64,000 bases of DNA from Pachysolen tannophilus NRRL Y-2460 (GCA_001661245.1 KV454011.1:535515-599514), one strand, 5' to 3'; shown: positions 50,021 to 59,731, numbered from the stretch's first letter. Notes: generated from the letters alone by a model not told the origin. Made by a program: numbers and translations.

Positions 50021-51595
50021 ATGAAAAATCAAATTCCTGAAAGTGAGTCCATCAACAAAAATGAAAATATAAGAACGTTATCTACAATTGATGAGATTTA
50101 TACATGTGTGCTTTTCAATGAAATTTTTTTAAAAGCTATTGAGTTTGCTAAGAGCATTGAGCTCGAAATCAAAACAGCTATAATAAATTTATTGTTTGTT
50201 CAAATTGATTCACTGATGGCTCTGGAATTACAAGAACTGTTGATTCTTGTCAGAAGTATGATTTCTTCTTTGAAAACAGATTCATATCCAAAATTTAAGG
50301 AATTTTCAAAAAATGATTTTATGTATTCAAAAATTATATTCGAAAGTGCAGTTAATAGGTTTCTAAGTGGATTTAAGGAAAATTTAATGAAAACTTTAAA
50401 TAATTATAATAATAAGTTTAATAATAATCAAAATGAATGCTTTGATGATTATATTTTAGCTGAAAAATGTCATTTAATTTATAAATTTGGAAATAGCTTG
50501 ATCACACCGAGTCAACAAATAGAAACTCTTGTTGAACTTTTTTCATCAAATGAACCTATAGATTCTTTTGAAATTTTAAGAGAAATTGAAAAAAATTTTA
50601 AAATTGATTTTACACAGATTTTATTAAAAAATATAAGAATATCATATATTACTACTACAATTATTCATTTAGAAGATGAAAATATAAAAAACTTTAAAGA
50701 TTTTTTTCATCGCAAGACATGTAAGGATACACTCGAAAATGATAATATATATGAGATGATTACGGAAAGCTATAATTCTTTTCAAGATACTTTGGTCATT
50801 AAAAATAATTTTTTAGCTGAAAAAAATGATATTTTCAGGTTTTTACTTGAAAATGAGAAAACTGGAATTTATATGCTGGTTTTATATAAACAAAAACATG
50901 TTTTTCTACTGTTAGTTGGTTTAGGATTAGATTATGTCTGTTTACTTTCAAGTATTTTTTTGAAAGTTACAGGTATAATAGAGCTTTCAAATTATGAAAT
51001 ACTGATTCGAAGTTATTTTTCAGAAATATTAAAACTTTATCTGGAAGTAGAAGTTACATGGGAATTTCAAGCAAAATTAAGCATTTTTAAAAAAATAAAT
51101 TACAAAGTAATAAGCTCTTTAATTTATGCTCTGGAATCAAGAAATGTTTTTGATAAATATTGTTCAACCATATATGAAACTGAACCTTTTAAATTTACTT
51201 CAAATTTTGATGCTTTACTTTGCGGAGAAATTTTTAAAATCCATAGTTTCCAAAATTCTTTTATTGATAATTTCCATTTATTTTTCGAAAAAGACCCATT
51301 AGATAATAATATGCTCTTAATTGTTGATCATGATAAAAAAAATTTTTATGAAAAATTTTTACAAATAAAGGAAATTTTTTTAGATGAATTAGGAATTGGT
51401 TTGGAAAATAATCAAAACGAACATTCTGGGTTTGAATACTTTATCAACATTTACAAAGAAATAGCCAACAATAATACCACGAACATCGACTTTAAGCAAA
51501 TCACACCCTACCCACTTATGACCATGGATGAATTAAATGATATGCTTGATTCAATTACATCTGATACATGTACTACCACCTTAGCACCTCTTTGA
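50021..51595 (+). CDS. Orphan protein of unknown function
   Basis: 524 residues, no signal peptide, largely helical and rich in Ile, Asn, Lys and Phe. Hydrophobic stretches such as IYMLVLYKQKHVFLLLVGLG and LDYVCLLSSIFLKVTGIIEL could be buried helices. The acidic end (MTMDELNDMLDSITSDTC) looks like a short activation-type motif. There is no zinc cluster or other DNA-binding motif that I can see, although the helical body vaguely resembles the middle region of fungal zinc-cluster regulators. I do not recognise a family. It ends 53 bases before tRNA-Val. Codon use is even more A/T-biased than its neighbours. Confidence 0.6.
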   Translation: MKNQIPESESINKNENIRTLSTIDEIYTCVLFNEIFLKAIEFAKSIELEIKTAIINLLFVQIDSLMALELQELLILVRSMISSLKTDSYPKFKEFSKNDFMYSKIIFESAVNRFLSGFKENLMKTLNNYNNKFNNNQNECFDDYILAEKCHLIYKFGNSLITPSQQIETLVELFSSNEPIDSFEILREIEKNFKIDFTQILLKNIRISYITTTIIHLEDENIKNFKDFFHRKTCKDTLENDNIYEMITESYNSFQDTLVIKNNFLAEKNDIFRFLLENEKTGIYMLVLYKQKHVFLLLVGLGLDYVCLLSSIFLKVTGIIELSNYEILIRSYFSEILKLYLEVEVTWEFQAKLSIFKKINYKVISSLIYALESRNVFDKYCSTIYETEPFKFTSNFDALLCGEIFKIHSFQNSFIDNFHLFFEKDPLDNNMLLIVDHDKKNFYEKFLQIKEIFLDELGIGLENNQNEHSGFEYFINIYKEIANNNTTNIDFKQITPYPLMTMDELNDMLDSITSDTCTTTLAPL

Positions 51596-51648
51596 TGGCC
51601 CAATACCATCCTCATATATGGAACCTGGCTCAACTGAAAACCAGAATT

Positions 51649-51722
51649 GGTTTTGTGGTCTAGTTGGTTATGGCATCTGCTTAACACGCAGAACGTCCCC
51701 AGTTCGATCCTGGGCAAAATCA
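51649..51722 (+). tRNA. tRNA-Val (AAC)
   Basis: 74-base cloverleaf without intron. Acceptor GGTTTTG pairs with CAAAATC. The anticodon arm is TCTGC-TTAACAC-GCAGA with anticodon AAC, and the T arm CCCAGTTCGATCCTGGG holds the B box. It is nearly identical to S. cerevisiae tRNA-Val(AAC). A long T-run follows. Confidence 0.98.
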
Positions 51723-52027
51723 ATTTTTTTTTAATTTTTTTTTTTTTTTTTTAATTTTTTTCAATTTTATTTTTTACTTTGAAATAGCTCTCTCACGAAC
51801 ATACTGAGAAAAATTTTCCAGTTTTTAATATATAAATCAAAATCTTTTCACTTCTTAGTTAACGTTCTATTTTATTTATTTTTTTTTTTTTTTCTTCTTC
51901 TTCCAGTAAGCTATCACAACATTGAAAGAATGAGCAAAGTAAGTACTTCTTTTTCATTTTAAGTTTACTTGATGCCAATGCTTTTAGTTTTTCATTTTAG
52001 TTTCCACTATTATTATTGATATGTTTG

Positions 52028-52116
52028 TTAATGATGATACATTTTTCTCAGCTCACTCAGAATATATATAATGCTGATAATTTTAACCTATCCAACATTC
52101 ATCATATCTGATTAAT
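52028..52116 (+). ncRNA. Candidate intronic C/D-box snoRNA
   Basis: About 90 bases with an ATGATGA C box at 52031-52037, a C'-like ATGCTGA at 52071-52077 and a CTGA D box at 52108-52111, flanked by short TTA/TAA complementary ends. It sits inside what looks like a 303-base intron with consensus donor, branch and acceptor sites, about 90 bases from both donor and branch point. I could not match the guide (ATTCATCATAT upstream of the D box) to an rRNA position from memory. Confidence 0.4.
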
Positions 52117-52403
52117 CTTAACGTTTCAATGAAATAGTGATATTTACTTGATATCTATTATGTTCTAGGTGTAATATTCTTTACAGTGAATGATTTAGAC
52201 ATACTAACAATTTTTTAATATTATTGATTTGATAGATTTAGAATTTTAGTTTTTTTTTTTCTCTCTTTCCAATAAAGAAGCTTTGAAACCCAAACTTGTG
52301 TTTACTTGTAGATATTTAAATTGAAACCTGTACAATCTCTGTAGCCTATGGATGCTATGATGAAATCTTTTTGTATATATATAATTGGTGTTTTTTATTT
52401 TTT

Positions 52404-52500
52404 GGACGGGATTCCCAGGAAATTTCCCGCCTGGAGCGAGCTGTGATTTTGGGCGGTGAATCTGGGCTGCGGTTTCCCTCCACCAAGAGTCTATGCAAAT
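52404..52500. other. GC-rich island in DSL1 promoter
   Basis: Roughly 95 bases of GC-rich DNA with nested palindromes: GGGATTCCC (52408-52416), GGAAATTTCC (52418-52427), CCAGG/CCTGG (52415-52434) and TTTCCCGCC (52423-52431), then GGGCGGTGAATCTGGGCTGCGG. It has no coding support and could be a promoter element or part of an RNA. Confidence 0.4.
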
Positions 52501-52601
52501 ACATAGTTTTTCGAACACCAAAATAAATAAATATAATAAAAATTAACAACTAATTTATGAGTGATGATTAATTATCTTTTAAACCAGGTAATTTAGGTGC
52601 G

Positions 52602-55025
52602 ATGTCCATAGATCTTGAAAATCTATCTCAAGATCAGTTATCCAATCCAATATTGTTGACTAAACAAATAAATCAGAAATTAAATTCTCTTATAAGTGAT
52701 TTAACAAGAGAATTCAAAGATGAAGATGATTTGATGTTATCTATTGAACAAGATCCAAACTTGATCTCGAATAAGGAAAAACAATCTCAATATAATAGGG
52801 TTGATGTTAAATCGCTACATGACTTAAATTCTTTGAATGATGAGTTGATTAGAAACTTGGATCTCAGTAATAAATTGTGGGTTTTAAAAGGTTTTATAGA
52901 TCAGTTATTTGAAGATTTGTCAATGAATGAATTCGAATCGATCTTGTTTAATTTAAATAAGTTCAAATTGAAGTTGAATGATTTGATTACAGAATTGAGT
53001 GATGAAGATGATGAAATCGTGATAATAAGCAAATTTCAAGCACAATTGTCAAATTTCGAAACAGAATTATATTCAAAATTAAAATTCTTTGTTAATAACA
53101 ACTATTTCAATTTTGATGAACAAAGTTTGGTTTTTAAAAATATGGTTGATCTTAATGATTATAGTCAATTAGAATATGCAGAAATTGTCGATGTTCTTAC
53201 TAGCAAGAAGGAATATAAAGAATATTCAGACTTGTTGAATATAAACTCAAAAATTGATAATTTGATTTTGCAACCATTTATATCTAATGATCATTTTTGT
53301 CAATTAATTTATGAGAAAACCATCTCAAAAGATGATTTAGAATCTTATCAAATATCTCTAACAATTAAAAAATTAGAAACTACAAAGTTTGGACCAATAA
53401 AGTATTGTCATTCTTTACTTAACTTGATCAATTTTATAAATGATTTAACGTTTTCATTTAAAAATTCAAAATTGGAGAAATCACTTAAAAATTACTTGGT
53501 GAAATCAATTTTGAATGATTTAAAAGAAAAAATATTTAACGAGAACATTGAAATTTTGATCAACAATGAAAAGGATATCTTGAACATTTTACAAGAAATT
53601 TCTAGCAAGATGGATCAAAGTAATTGGTTCAATAACCAGATTAATAATGAGCTAAGCAGCTGGCTAAATAATTTATTAGATTACTGGTTGAATAAAAAGA
53701 TCAGTGATTATACTATAACTTTAAAAAAATTTTTAGTCGGTGATTTATCTACTGTCAATTCGCTTGTGAATGAAATAATTGAACATGACGAAAAACAATC
53801 ATCTCATCAAGTTATCAAGACTAAAAACCAAAAAGAAATACAAGCAAACGAAACTAAAGTTGAAGAAGAAAAAGAAGAAGAAGATATTGATGACTGGAAC
53901 TGGGGAAACGATGACGAGGACAATGAGAATGATGAAATAGATACATCAAAGAAAAGCTTTACAGCTAAAGAAACAGATGAAACAATTTCGAAAAATGTCA
54001 ATACCTACTCTAATGAAGAAGAAAATGATTGGGAAGCATGGGATAATGATGATTTATTTGAGGAAGATGGAAACCTGATAGGAGACACCAATAAAAAGGA
54101 GACCTTACTGACAGTGAGCACCAATTCGTATAAAATAACAGGAATCCCAGCATATATATACGATAATTTTGTTGAGTCTTATTTGAATTCATCTATAAAT
54201 TTATCCCCCTTATCTACGGTGATAAAAAAAAATACTGATTTGAAAAAATTGTTAATTTCGAAATTAGACCATGTAGTTGCTAATTATTTCATAATATGTT
54301 CAAGGATAAATTATGGAGAAAGTTTCCAATCAGATTCCATTTATAAATCAAAAGTGTTGTTTTATAACGATTTTAGTTATTTATTGGAATTGATGGAATC
54401 CAAGGAAAAGAATTACCTGAGTGATTTGCGTATAGTTTTAAGTTCTTTACAAGACTTGAACGAAAATTCTATGAACTTGATAATAGAAAACTACAATCTA
54501 CAATTAGAAAATGCATTGAATAGCTGTGATTTTGAAGATGAACTTGATAAAAATGACGAAGCTGAATTTATCAAAAATTTGCGAAAAATTTTCAAAGAAG
54601 AATTGTTTGATCAATTGTTGAATAACGAAAGTCAATATAATAAGGAATTAGTTGTCAGGAAAATGTTGAATGATAAAATTTTACCAAATTTCTACAATCA
54701 TTTATACAAAAAAATTTTGGATCTTAAAGTTATTTCAGAGTTAAATTCCGAAATTTTCTCAAATATAGTTCTTGAATTAATCCAATTACTTCCTCATAAT
54801 TTAGAAATGCTTAATCCATTGTTGGTTAAAATATTGGAAAAATTGAAAATATTATCGAGTTTCTTAACTTCAAATTTGTCTAACTTAGAAAATATGTTCA
54901 ACAATGGGGATTTATATGCTTTTAACAACGAAGAGTTATTCAAATTAATTAATGCATTATTTGTTGACAGTGAAAAGAAAAGCGAGTTTTTTAATTATAT
55001 TCAAGAAGTTAGATATGAAGAATAA
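52602..55025 (+). CDS. DSL1: Dsl1-like vesicle tethering subunit
   Basis: 807 residues, all helical except a central acidic loop. The loop carries tryptophan motifs in acidic surroundings: DIDDWNWGNDDEDNENDE (about residue 428) and ENDWEAWDNDDLFEEDG (about residue 475). In S. cerevisiae Dsl1 (754 residues) such a loop binds COPI coat subunits, so the pair of motifs is strong evidence. The N-terminal part (residues 1-200, heptad-rich) fits the Tip20-binding region, and the C-terminal part fits the Sec39-binding region. The complex tethers Golgi-derived COPI vesicles to the ER. It converges on the cyclophilin gene with a 76-base gap. Confidence 0.82.
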   Translation: MSIDLENLSQDQLSNPILLTKQINQKLNSLISDLTREFKDEDDLMLSIEQDPNLISNKEKQSQYNRVDVKSLHDLNSLNDELIRNLDLSNKLWVLKGFIDQLFEDLSMNEFESILFNLNKFKLKLNDLITELSDEDDEIVIISKFQAQLSNFETELYSKLKFFVNNNYFNFDEQSLVFKNMVDLNDYSQLEYAEIVDVLTSKKEYKEYSDLLNINSKIDNLILQPFISNDHFCQLIYEKTISKDDLESYQISLTIKKLETTKFGPIKYCHSLLNLINFINDLTFSFKNSKLEKSLKNYLVKSILNDLKEKIFNENIEILINNEKDILNILQEISSKMDQSNWFNNQINNELSSWLNNLLDYWLNKKISDYTITLKKFLVGDLSTVNSLVNEIIEHDEKQSSHQVIKTKNQKEIQANETKVEEEKEEEDIDDWNWGNDDEDNENDEIDTSKKSFTAKETDETISKNVNTYSNEEENDWEAWDNDDLFEEDGNLIGDTNKKETLLTVSTNSYKITGIPAYIYDNFVESYLNSSINLSPLSTVIKKNTDLKKLLISKLDHVVANYFIICSRINYGESFQSDSIYKSKVLFYNDFSYLLELMESKEKNYLSDLRIVLSSLQDLNENSMNLIIENYNLQLENALNSCDFEDELDKNDEAEFIKNLRKIFKEELFDQLLNNESQYNKELVVRKMLNDKILPNFYNHLYKKILDLKVISELNSEIFSNIVLELIQLLPHNLEMLNPLLVKILEKLKILSSFLTSNLSNLENMFNNGDLYAFNNEELFKLINALFVDSEKKSEFFNYIQEVRYEE

Positions 55026-55101
55026 ATGTATAGTACATACTTTTGTTTAAAAAAATTTAATCAGTAGATAAAAATTGTTATAAAAGAGATTAACTCTTTA
55101 G

Positions 55102-55929
55102 CTATTCATGATCGTTATATTTCAGTCTAATTGACCGTCTATCAATATCCTTGTAGTCTCTTTTTTCCTTATTAATCATTTTATCCGAAGAATGATGAGT
55201 ACTTCCATCTTCGTTATGTCTACGTGACGACGATTGATAGTGACGACTTCGATCATGATCATGACTATCACTATCAACCTGACGATTGTGACGATGACGG
55301 TGGTGGTGGTGACGATGAATTTGGGGACTGCTCTTCTCTTCAACATCTTTAGACTCATTAAAAGTTTTAATTTTTTCTTCATTCAATGACGATGAAACCT
55401 CATCATTTGTGTTCAGTTTTTTTTCCTTTTTCACCAACTCTCCACAAGTCTCAATATATACTTTATCAATTGGTCTATCTCTATCATCTACCTTTATACA
55501 CGAAGACCATTCAATCAAATAATTTAGGTTCTTCACTACTCTTCCAATTATTGTATAGTTGTAATTTAGAGATGATAAATTATCCAGTAAAGTTATGAAA
55601 AATTCAGTTGACTTGACCAGATCGTCATTAGTAGCTATTGCCAATAAACCTTTCTTTCCATATTGGAATTCCGTATTGAACTTGTCAAACTCCCCTTTAT
55701 CAAAAATTGTGAGATCAGCAGGACCATCTTTGAGCGTCCCTCCTTGAATGATAAATTCTGGAGATATTACTCTAGATATCATTGCACCTTTATAAGTTAT
55801 TGTCGACGACGACGAACAAAATTTATGAAATTTGGAAACTGAAATTGGATACTTGTCATTGAAAAGTTCCACTATTACCGTCACCGAAGAAGAATCAGAA
55901 TCTGTCTTAAAAGTTAAGAAGATTCGCAT
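55102..55929 (-). CDS. Cyclophilin-type peptidyl-prolyl isomerase with His/Ser/Arg tail
   Basis: 275 residues. The cyclophilin fold spans 1-170. SRVISPEFIIQGG keeps the catalytic Arg, Phe and Gln, and STEFFITLL matches the SQFFIT strand. The usual W-L-D-G-K-H loop (human CypA Trp121, His126) is replaced by SLNYNYTIIGRV, so cyclosporin binding and perhaps catalysis should be weak. The tail from about residue 180 is charged and rich in His, Ser, Arg and Asp (HRHHHHRHRHNR), like nuclear SR-type cyclophilins. A splicing-related role is plausible, not shown. Confidence 0.8.
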   Translation of the reverse strand: MRIFLTFKTDSDSSSVTVIVELFNDKYPISVSKFHKFCSSSSTITYKGAMISRVISPEFIIQGGTLKDGPADLTIFDKGEFDKFNTEFQYGKKGLLAIATNDDLVKSTEFFITLLDNLSSLNYNYTIIGRVVKNLNYLIEWSSCIKVDDRDRPIDKVYIETCGELVKKEKKLNTNDEVSSSLNEEKIKTFNESKDVEEKSSPQIHRHHHHRHRHNRQVDSDSHDHDRSRHYQSSSRRHNEDGSTHHSSDKMINKEKRDYKDIDRRSIRLKYNDHE

Positions 55930-56075
55930 GTTAGTCTGTTATCTTTCAATAATACTGTTTGTAATTAAGTAAAGATAACATGTACTTTTGTAGATAAAAA
56001 AAAAATAAATAAAAATAAAGCAAAAAATACCATGTTTTTATAGATAAATATATAAATCAAGAGAATAGGATAAAT

Positions 56076-57515
56076 ATGGACAGAACCACTAGGATACAGG
56101 ACTATGAGTTGGAGAATTCGTTGCTAGACTTCTACTTCAACTCAATATTTTCATCTACTAATAGTAGTAATAAGCTATTTACTAGGAAGGAGTTGATGAA
56201 TTTAATGATTAATTATGAAAGAAGTTACTACTCGAATCATATGTGTTGTACTGGAACGGTATCATCAATTGATGCTGAAAGTTTGAATATCTTGAACAGG
56301 GATAGCACCACCTATGTTGATATTCAAGGTTTAAGTTGGAATGATCCTGAACAAAGAGCAAATATTTTTAACAAGAGATCATTGTTTTTCAAAAGTTATA
56401 CAAATTTTGAAAATTCTATAGAGATGTCATCTCATAATTGTACAAGATTACTGAATAGCAATAACGAGTATTGGTATTTTAATAAGTTTTTCATAATACC
56501 CAACATGTATTTAAATCATTTTCAACTTCGAAATTTAGTAGCTTTTAATGAATTGAATGAGATCATATATGTTGAAAATAAGCTTAATCAAGTTGTTGGT
56601 AGTAGCGATTTTAATGTCAAAAGATTGAATCCTATAAATTCCAAGCAAGAAGTAATTTTTGCTTCAAATGATTTTTCTAATGATTATGGGGATGAAGAAT
56701 CTTTAAAAGTTTCTACTTTGAATTCATATAAAGATTTGGTTATAAGTGGGTTGTACAATGGTACAATTATAATTCATAATAAAGGTTCAGATTTAACGCT
56801 CAAGCATACTTTGACAACAAATCCTCAAGCGATAACAAATTTTATTGATATAAATTCGCAAGATAATGAATTACTTATATCTTCAAATGATGGGAAATTA
56901 AGGTTTTTTTCACTTTCTGTTTTAAAGACTTCAAGAGAAATAGATCTGGAAAACCCAATAAATTGTTTAACCAAAAATCCTTTAAATTATAATCAAATAT
57001 TGCTAGCAGGGGATAGGCCAGAGTCTGTTATAATTGATAAGAGAAGCAACCGTGATTGTCTTGAGTTGACAGGGCATAGAGACTATTCATTTTCATGTGA
57101 TTGGAATCCAAATGGATATTTGGTGGCTACTGGAAATCAGGACAGTACGGTAAAGTTATATGATCTAAGGTATTTATCCAAAAATAAAGAAGATGATAAT
57201 AGCTTGAAAACTCTTGGAGGGAAATTGAAAGGAGCAGTAAGAAACTTAAAATTCGATTTGGATGGGAATTTTTTAGCATTTGGAGAAAGTTTAGATAACG
57301 TTTATTGTATTAATTTACAAGAAAATGAACTTAACTATCAATCGATAAATTTCATTGGAAAGATAACAGGCTTAAATTTCATAAGAAATCAAAACAATTT
57401 TGGTCAATTATTAAGCATAGGTATAAGTGATGAGTGCACTGGTGGCATCTTACAATATGCTTTCGAAAGTAGTAGTAAAGTGATCGATTTATATAATGAC
57501 GGCGAGTTCATTTAA
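56076..57515 (+). CDS. WD40-repeat protein, uncharacterised
   Basis: 479 residues. After a 75-residue N-terminal region without repeats, weak beta-propeller blades run from about 80 to 470. The clearest is LTGHRDYSFSCDWNPNGYLVATGNQDSTVKLYDLR, which resembles the well-conserved blade of fungal proteins such as S. pombe SPAC2A9.03 (DUF2415 group). Others include LVISGLYNGTIIIHN and ELLISSNDGKLRFFSL. Its role is unknown in the family as I recall it. The next gene (+) is ATX1, after a 368-base gap that also holds a short open frame. Confidence 0.75.
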   Translation: MDRTTRIQDYELENSLLDFYFNSIFSSTNSSNKLFTRKELMNLMINYERSYYSNHMCCTGTVSSIDAESLNILNRDSTTYVDIQGLSWNDPEQRANIFNKRSLFFKSYTNFENSIEMSSHNCTRLLNSNNEYWYFNKFFIIPNMYLNHFQLRNLVAFNELNEIIYVENKLNQVVGSSDFNVKRLNPINSKQEVIFASNDFSNDYGDEESLKVSTLNSYKDLVISGLYNGTIIIHNKGSDLTLKHTLTTNPQAITNFIDINSQDNELLISSNDGKLRFFSLSVLKTSREIDLENPINCLTKNPLNYNQILLAGDRPESVIIDKRSNRDCLELTGHRDYSFSCDWNPNGYLVATGNQDSTVKLYDLRYLSKNKEDDNSLKTLGGKLKGAVRNLKFDLDGNFLAFGESLDNVYCINLQENELNYQSINFIGKITGLNFIRNQNNFGQLLSIGISDECTGGILQYAFESSSKVIDLYNDGEFI

Positions 57516-57883
57516 ACTGGAATTAAGTAAAATTCTCTTTTTTTTTCATATATATAGATATATAGCTAATAGCTATCTGGGTTTAACGGTATAACGACTT
57601 GAAATCTTATCAACATAATATTCAACAACTCTAGTCTCTTCCTACTTAAGATGATCGGCAGAATGCTACCAGTAAAGAGTTCTTCTGGAACATCGAAGTA
57701 TCCAACCACATCTTCAATTATTGAGACAATTTTGCCGGATTCGGTAAATTGAAGTGTAAAAAAATTATATAAGAATCTTTTATTAATAATGTTCTTATTT
57801 AAATGATGATTAATTATTAATTTTATTTGAAGAGGAATTGCTATCTATTACTTTTGAATAGTATTTCTAGGATTTTAATAAAA
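57516..57883. other. Spacer WD40 / ATX1 with small open frame
   Basis: 368 bases. Besides AT-rich promoter DNA it holds a 33-codon frame at 57651-57752 whose base composition is more like coding DNA than the flanks. Confidence 0.5.
57651..57752 (+). CDS. Possible 33-residue small protein
   Basis: ATG to TGA frame of 33 codons. It starts MIGRMLPVKSSSGTSKYP and ends ETILPDSVN. GC content and codon choice (ATC GGC AGA, CTA CCA) resemble the neighbouring genes, unlike the AT-rich flanks. The basic Ser/Thr-rich N-terminal half could be a mitochondrial-type leader. I find no family match. It could also be an upstream open frame in a long ATX1 leader, or chance. Confidence 0.3.
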   Translation: MIGRMLPVKSSSGTSKYPTTSSIIETILPDSVN

Positions 57884-58204
57884 ATGGCTGATCATCAATA
57901 CCAATTCGATGTAACAATGTCCTGTTCAGGTATGTATAAAAGATATTTGGAAGCTGAATTCTTTACTTATTTTTCAAGATTTTTCTATAATATAATAATA
58001 CTAACTAGAAATTTATATATAATAGGTTGTTCAAATGCGGTCAATAGGGTCTTGAACAAGTTACAAGGTGTTAAGAAAGTGGATATTTCTTTGGAAAAAC
58101 AGTCCGTTGACGTTGTAACTGATTCAAATACAACTTATGATGATGTTTATAAAGCCATAAGTAAGACTGGTAAGAAGGTTAACAGTGGTCAAACTATTGT
58201 TTAG
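57884..58204 (+). CDS. ATX1: Copper metallochaperone Atx1 (spliced)
   Basis: Exon 1 is 57884-57929 (MADHQYQFDVTMSCS plus one base). The intron is 57930-58025 (96 bases; donor GTATGT, branch TACTAAC at 57999-58005, acceptor ATAG). Exon 2 is 58026-58204. Splicing rebuilds the copper-binding motif MSCSGC (MxCxGC) right at the junction. The protein is 74 residues (73 in S. cerevisiae) and carries Cu(I) to the Golgi ATPase Ccc2. KTGKK near the C-terminus, the conserved lysine patch, is present. The intron is a multiple of three and free of stops, so the unspliced frame also reads through. Confidence 0.95.
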   Translation: MADHQYQFDVTMSCSGMYKRYLEAEFFTYFSRFFYNIIILTRNLYIIGCSNAVNRVLNKLQGVKKVDISLEKQSVDVVTDSNTTYDDVYKAISKTGKKVNSGQTIV

Positions 58205-58381
58205 GTTTAAATTCATGGTTTAATATTTTTTAGTTAATCTAGGTTTTATGAAGTAACTAAGTTTAATAATGAAACTTTTTTTTTTTTTGTTTTTTGGTTT
58301 TTGATTTTATCACCTTTTAAGTGAAAGCTATATACAAATTAATAAGAAGGTGAGTGAGACTCCTACAAATATTTCACTTAA

Positions 58382-59731
58382 TTAACGTCTTTCGTTAAAA
58401 ATAGCACTTTCAGTAGCTAAACCCAAGGATTTTTTATAATCGGCAACATTTTCCAATCTTCTCTTTCTACCTATTTCACCTGCTTTTGATAAGACTCCAA
58501 TGACCAAATTTGTGGCTCTAATACTATCATCATTACAAGGAATAGGATATGTTAGTAAACTTGGTTCTGAATCTGTATCAACCAATCCGATTGTAGGTAT
58601 TCTAGATTGGATTGCTTCTCTGATACAGTTTCTATTTTCTATTGGGTTCAAGATGACTATTAAATCAGGTTTAATTAAAGAATCCAATTCTGCAGGTTCT
58701 AATTCTCTTTGTGTTGGTTTATCTTCCATATCAAGTTCATGTCTTGGCCAAATACCATTAATCTCCGTACAATTTGTAATACTTCCTGGAATCCATCTAT
58801 TTGAAACATAATACCCATTTGTTCTCTTTGCTGCTTGTTCTAATGATTTTTTTTGGCCTTCTCTAGTTCCTAAAAATAAAATCAACCCACCTCTTTCAGC
58901 AATACCTTCAACAACTTTTGCAGCTCTTTTTAAATATGTTAATGTTTGTTCCAAATCAATAATATGTATACCTTTATATTCACCATATATAAATGGTTGA
59001 GTAGAAGGTCTCCATAAAGATGTGGAATGTCCTAAATGACAACCTGCAGAAAGTAAAGTCTGAATAGACAATTTTGAAGGTTTAACAGGTTTTAAAACAT
59101 CTTCATGAGGTAAATAGACATCTTCAATTTGAGAACCAAGTTTGGCCATATGTTTTGAATGCTGATGTTGACGAACAAATAATTCTTGTTTTGAATATGG
59201 TCTATCCATAGGTGTAGAAACTAAATATGGAAATTTCCCCTTTGATGAAGAACCTGTTGTATAAGATGATGAAGAAATTGTAGAAATCATAGTATCATCT
59301 TCTTTAATTTCCCTCTTTGTGAAAAATTCTTGAAGAAAAGTTTCAAACTCATCTTCTAAATTCTGCCTCTTTGTAGGATCAATTTTTTGTTCTGATATCA
59401 TTCGATTAACATCTTGTTTTGAAAATTTTTCAACTTCCTCCAAATGTTTTATAGCAACTTCGTTTAATAACTTCATTCTTTCAATCTCATATTCAATTTC
59501 CGACGAAGATCTCAACGAAGAATTGGAGCCAGAACTAGACACATCCAAAGAAACTGATTCTTGACCTTGTACTTGCTCATCCACTGCAGCTGATGGAGAT
59601 TTTGTGTCTTCATTTTCCTCGACTACCACTGAGGATTTGGTACTGTTGTTGAATCTTACAAAAGTCGGCCTCATATAATGACGCACAGAACCATATGCCC
59701 TCATCTTTGGTACAAAATTTCTCGGAAACAT
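58382..59731 (-). CDS. MRP4: Mitochondrial small-subunit ribosomal protein uS2m
   Basis: 449 residues from the ATG at 59731 (a GTG precedes it in frame). The N-terminus ([24 protein letters not shown]) is basic and fits a mitochondrial presequence. A disordered spacer follows to about residue 190. Then comes the uS2 fold: [82 protein letters not shown] and [26 protein letters not shown]. The length exceeds S. cerevisiae Mrp4 (394) mainly in the spacer. It shares a 274-base divergent promoter, with a CACGTG box, with the gene at 60006. Confidence 0.95.
   Translation of the reverse strand: MFPRNFVPKMRAYGSVRHYMRPTFVRFNNSTKSSVVVEENEDTKSPSAAVDEQVQGQESVSLDVSSSGSNSSLRSSSEIEYEIERMKLLNEVAIKHLEEVEKFSKQDVNRMISEQKIDPTKRQNLEDEFETFLQEFFTKREIKEDDTMISTISSSSYTTGSSSKGKFPYLVSTPMDRPYSKQELFVRQHQHSKHMAKLGSQIEDVYLPHEDVLKPVKPSKLSIQTLLSAGCHLGHSTSLWRPSTQPFIYGEYKGIHIIDLEQTLTYLKRAAKVVEGIAERGGLILFLGTREGQKKSLEQAAKRTNGYYVSNRWIPGSITNCTEINGIWPRHELDMEDKPTQRELEPAELDSLIKPDLIVILNPIENRNCIREAIQSRIPTIGLVDTDSEPSLLTYPIPCNDDSIRATNLVIGVLSKAGEIGRKRRLENVADYKKSLGLATESAIFNERR

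Larger units (their letters stand above)
51723..52601. other. Spacer with probable snoRNA host transcript and GC-rich island
   Basis: 879 bases between tRNA-Val and DSL1. Read on the + strand, a T-rich promoter is followed by a possible short exon ending AAAGAATGAGCAAA, an intron with GTAAGTAC donor at 51939, TACTAAC at 52202-52208 and acceptor TTTAG at 52241, then an AATAAA at about 52271. Inside the intron is a C/D-box snoRNA candidate. Further right, 52404-52500 is a GC-rich island in the DSL1 promoter. Confidence 0.5.
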
